Below the pieces are notes generated by a model. It did no database searches, was not told the origin of the DNA, and saw nothing but the letters and a program-made list of their open reading frames with translations. Position numbers and translations under genes: made by a program. Positions 63,454-64,000 of a stretch of DNA of 64,000 nucleotides are shown in pieces. Numbering within the stretch: the first letter of the stretch is position 1; each line of letters begins with the position of its first letter. The DNA is taken from NCBI GenBank assembly GCA_040881995.1, contig JBBECD010000105.1, forward strand, positions 1 to 64,000. Reading direction: 5' to 3'. This DNA comes from JAQCEJ01 sp040881995. Lineage in GTDB: Bacteria; Planctomycetota; Planctomycetia; Planctomycetales; Planctomycetaceae.

Positions 63454-63921
63454 ATGACCGAACCGCTGCTCAACGTCGTCCTGTACCGCCCCGATATTCC
63501 GCAGAACACCGGCAATATCGGGCGGACGTGCGTCGCCGTCGGGGCGAAGTTGTGGCTCGTCCGGCCGCTCGGCTTTAAGCTCGACGAAAAACATCTCCGC
63601 CGCGCGGGGATGGATTACTGGCAGCACCTCGACTGGGAAGCGGTCGACGACCTCGCCGAGATCGAACAGAAAATTCCCGGCCGGACCTGGTGGTGTGTCA
63701 CCAAATTCGGCACCCGCATGGTCTGGGAGGCGGCGTTCTCTCCCGGTGACGTCCTCCTCTTCGGCAGCGAAACCACCGGCCTGCCGCGCTCCCTACTCGA
63801 CCAGCAACCGAGCCGCAATTTGAAACTCCCCATGCGCGAAGTCGTCCGCAGCTTGAATCTCGCGAGCACTGTGAACACCGTCGTGTACGAAGCGGTGCGA
63901 CAGTTCGGCGGACTGGAGTGA
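63454..63921 (+). CDS. trmL: tRNA (cytidine/uridine-34 2'-O)-methyltransferase
   Basis: The 155-residue SPOUT enzyme starts at the ATG at 63454; a TTG three codons earlier is possible. LNVVLYRPDIPQNTGNIGRTCVAVGAKLWLV opens the family, DVLLFGSETTGLPRSLL near residue 100 and the C-terminal REVVRSLNLASTVNTVVYEAVRQ form the trefoil-knot AdoMet site. It methylates the wobble base of tRNA-Leu. Length is typical. Confidence 0.92.
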   Translation: MTEPLLNVVLYRPDIPQNTGNIGRTCVAVGAKLWLVRPLGFKLDEKHLRRAGMDYWQHLDWEAVDDLAEIEQKIPGRTWWCVTKFGTRMVWEAAFSPGDVLLFGSETTGLPRSLLDQQPSRNLKLPMREVVRSLNLASTVNTVVYEAVRQFGGLE

Positions 63922-63936
63922 CGGCTATGCCGTCAC

Positions 63937-64000
63937 GATCGGGAGATCGGGAGATAGGGAGATCGGGAGATAGGGAGATCGGGAGATAGGGAGATCGGGA
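63937..64000. repeat. 8-bp tandem array GATCGGGA/GATAGGGA
   Basis: Eight adjacent 8-base units fill the last 64 bases and run off the window. After an initial GATCGGGA the units alternate GATCGGGA and GATAGGGA, so the higher-order period is 16. It lies just downstream of trmL. Confidence 0.9.

Overview
The window looks like chromosomal DNA of a planctomycete (phylum Planctomycetota), as one piece of a draft or metagenome assembly; a run of ten N at 36510-36519 marks a scaffold join. The lineage call rests on the gene set: a DUF1501 protein with a twin-arginine-like leader, a secreted hydrolase fused to a calcium-loop beta-propeller, a large two-block MMPL exporter, HExxH proteins with long leaders, a PurL with PurS-like domains at its N-terminus, and intergenic repeats whose spurious translations recur in planctomycete annotations. 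G+C is high in most genes (a counted 60-nt sample at 12781 gives 65%), so long antisense frames are common and were discarded. No rRNA, tRNA or CRISPR array was seen.

Layout. 0.2-9.4 kb: an acyltransferase-fold protein, the hydrolase-propeller protein, a class IV aminotransferase, and a minus-strand group lysS, lipoprotein-release permease and LolD-type ATPase. 9.6-12.6 kb: a two-gene module with a P-loop NTPase overlapping a kinesin-light-chain-type TPR protein; it is poorer in G+C than its neighbours and is the best candidate for an uncharacterised (possibly defence) system. 12.6-22.7 kb: carbon and amino-acid metabolism (class III aminotransferase, Gfo/Idh/MocA dehydrogenase diverging from a sugar isomerase, a DapA-superfamily lyase, a DUF485 plus acetate-type symporter pair), a lipoprotein methyltransferase and a universal stress protein. 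23.2-31 kb: CPBP protease, MMPL exporter, a membrane-anchored unknown, DUF1501, mnmA.

31.2-38.5 kb is an envelope-shape region on the minus strand: mreB, mreC, mreD and the PBP2 gene mrdA, preceded by a separate minus-strand trio of two single-pass coiled-coil proteins and a 52-residue membrane protein. 39.5-44.8 kb: a STAS-domain membrane protein, a PilB/GspE-type ATPase, an isolated mraZ with two GTGGGGAAT repeats upstream, and a secreted gluzincin. 45.1-48.6 kb: sdhCAB. 49-63.9 kb: gcvT, a small conserved-looking gene, purL, two unrecognised genes (one of low G+C), an S41 processing protease, a degenerate GGDEF protein, ileS, a zinc-ribbon membrane protein and trmL.

Intergenic space is crowded with several families of dispersed inverted and tandem repeats that recur across the window. 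In places they reach up to, or into, gene ends; several apparent N-terminal extensions and one real-looking C-terminus are made of them. Most starts below were chosen to exclude repeat-derived extensions and to match a ribosome-binding site.
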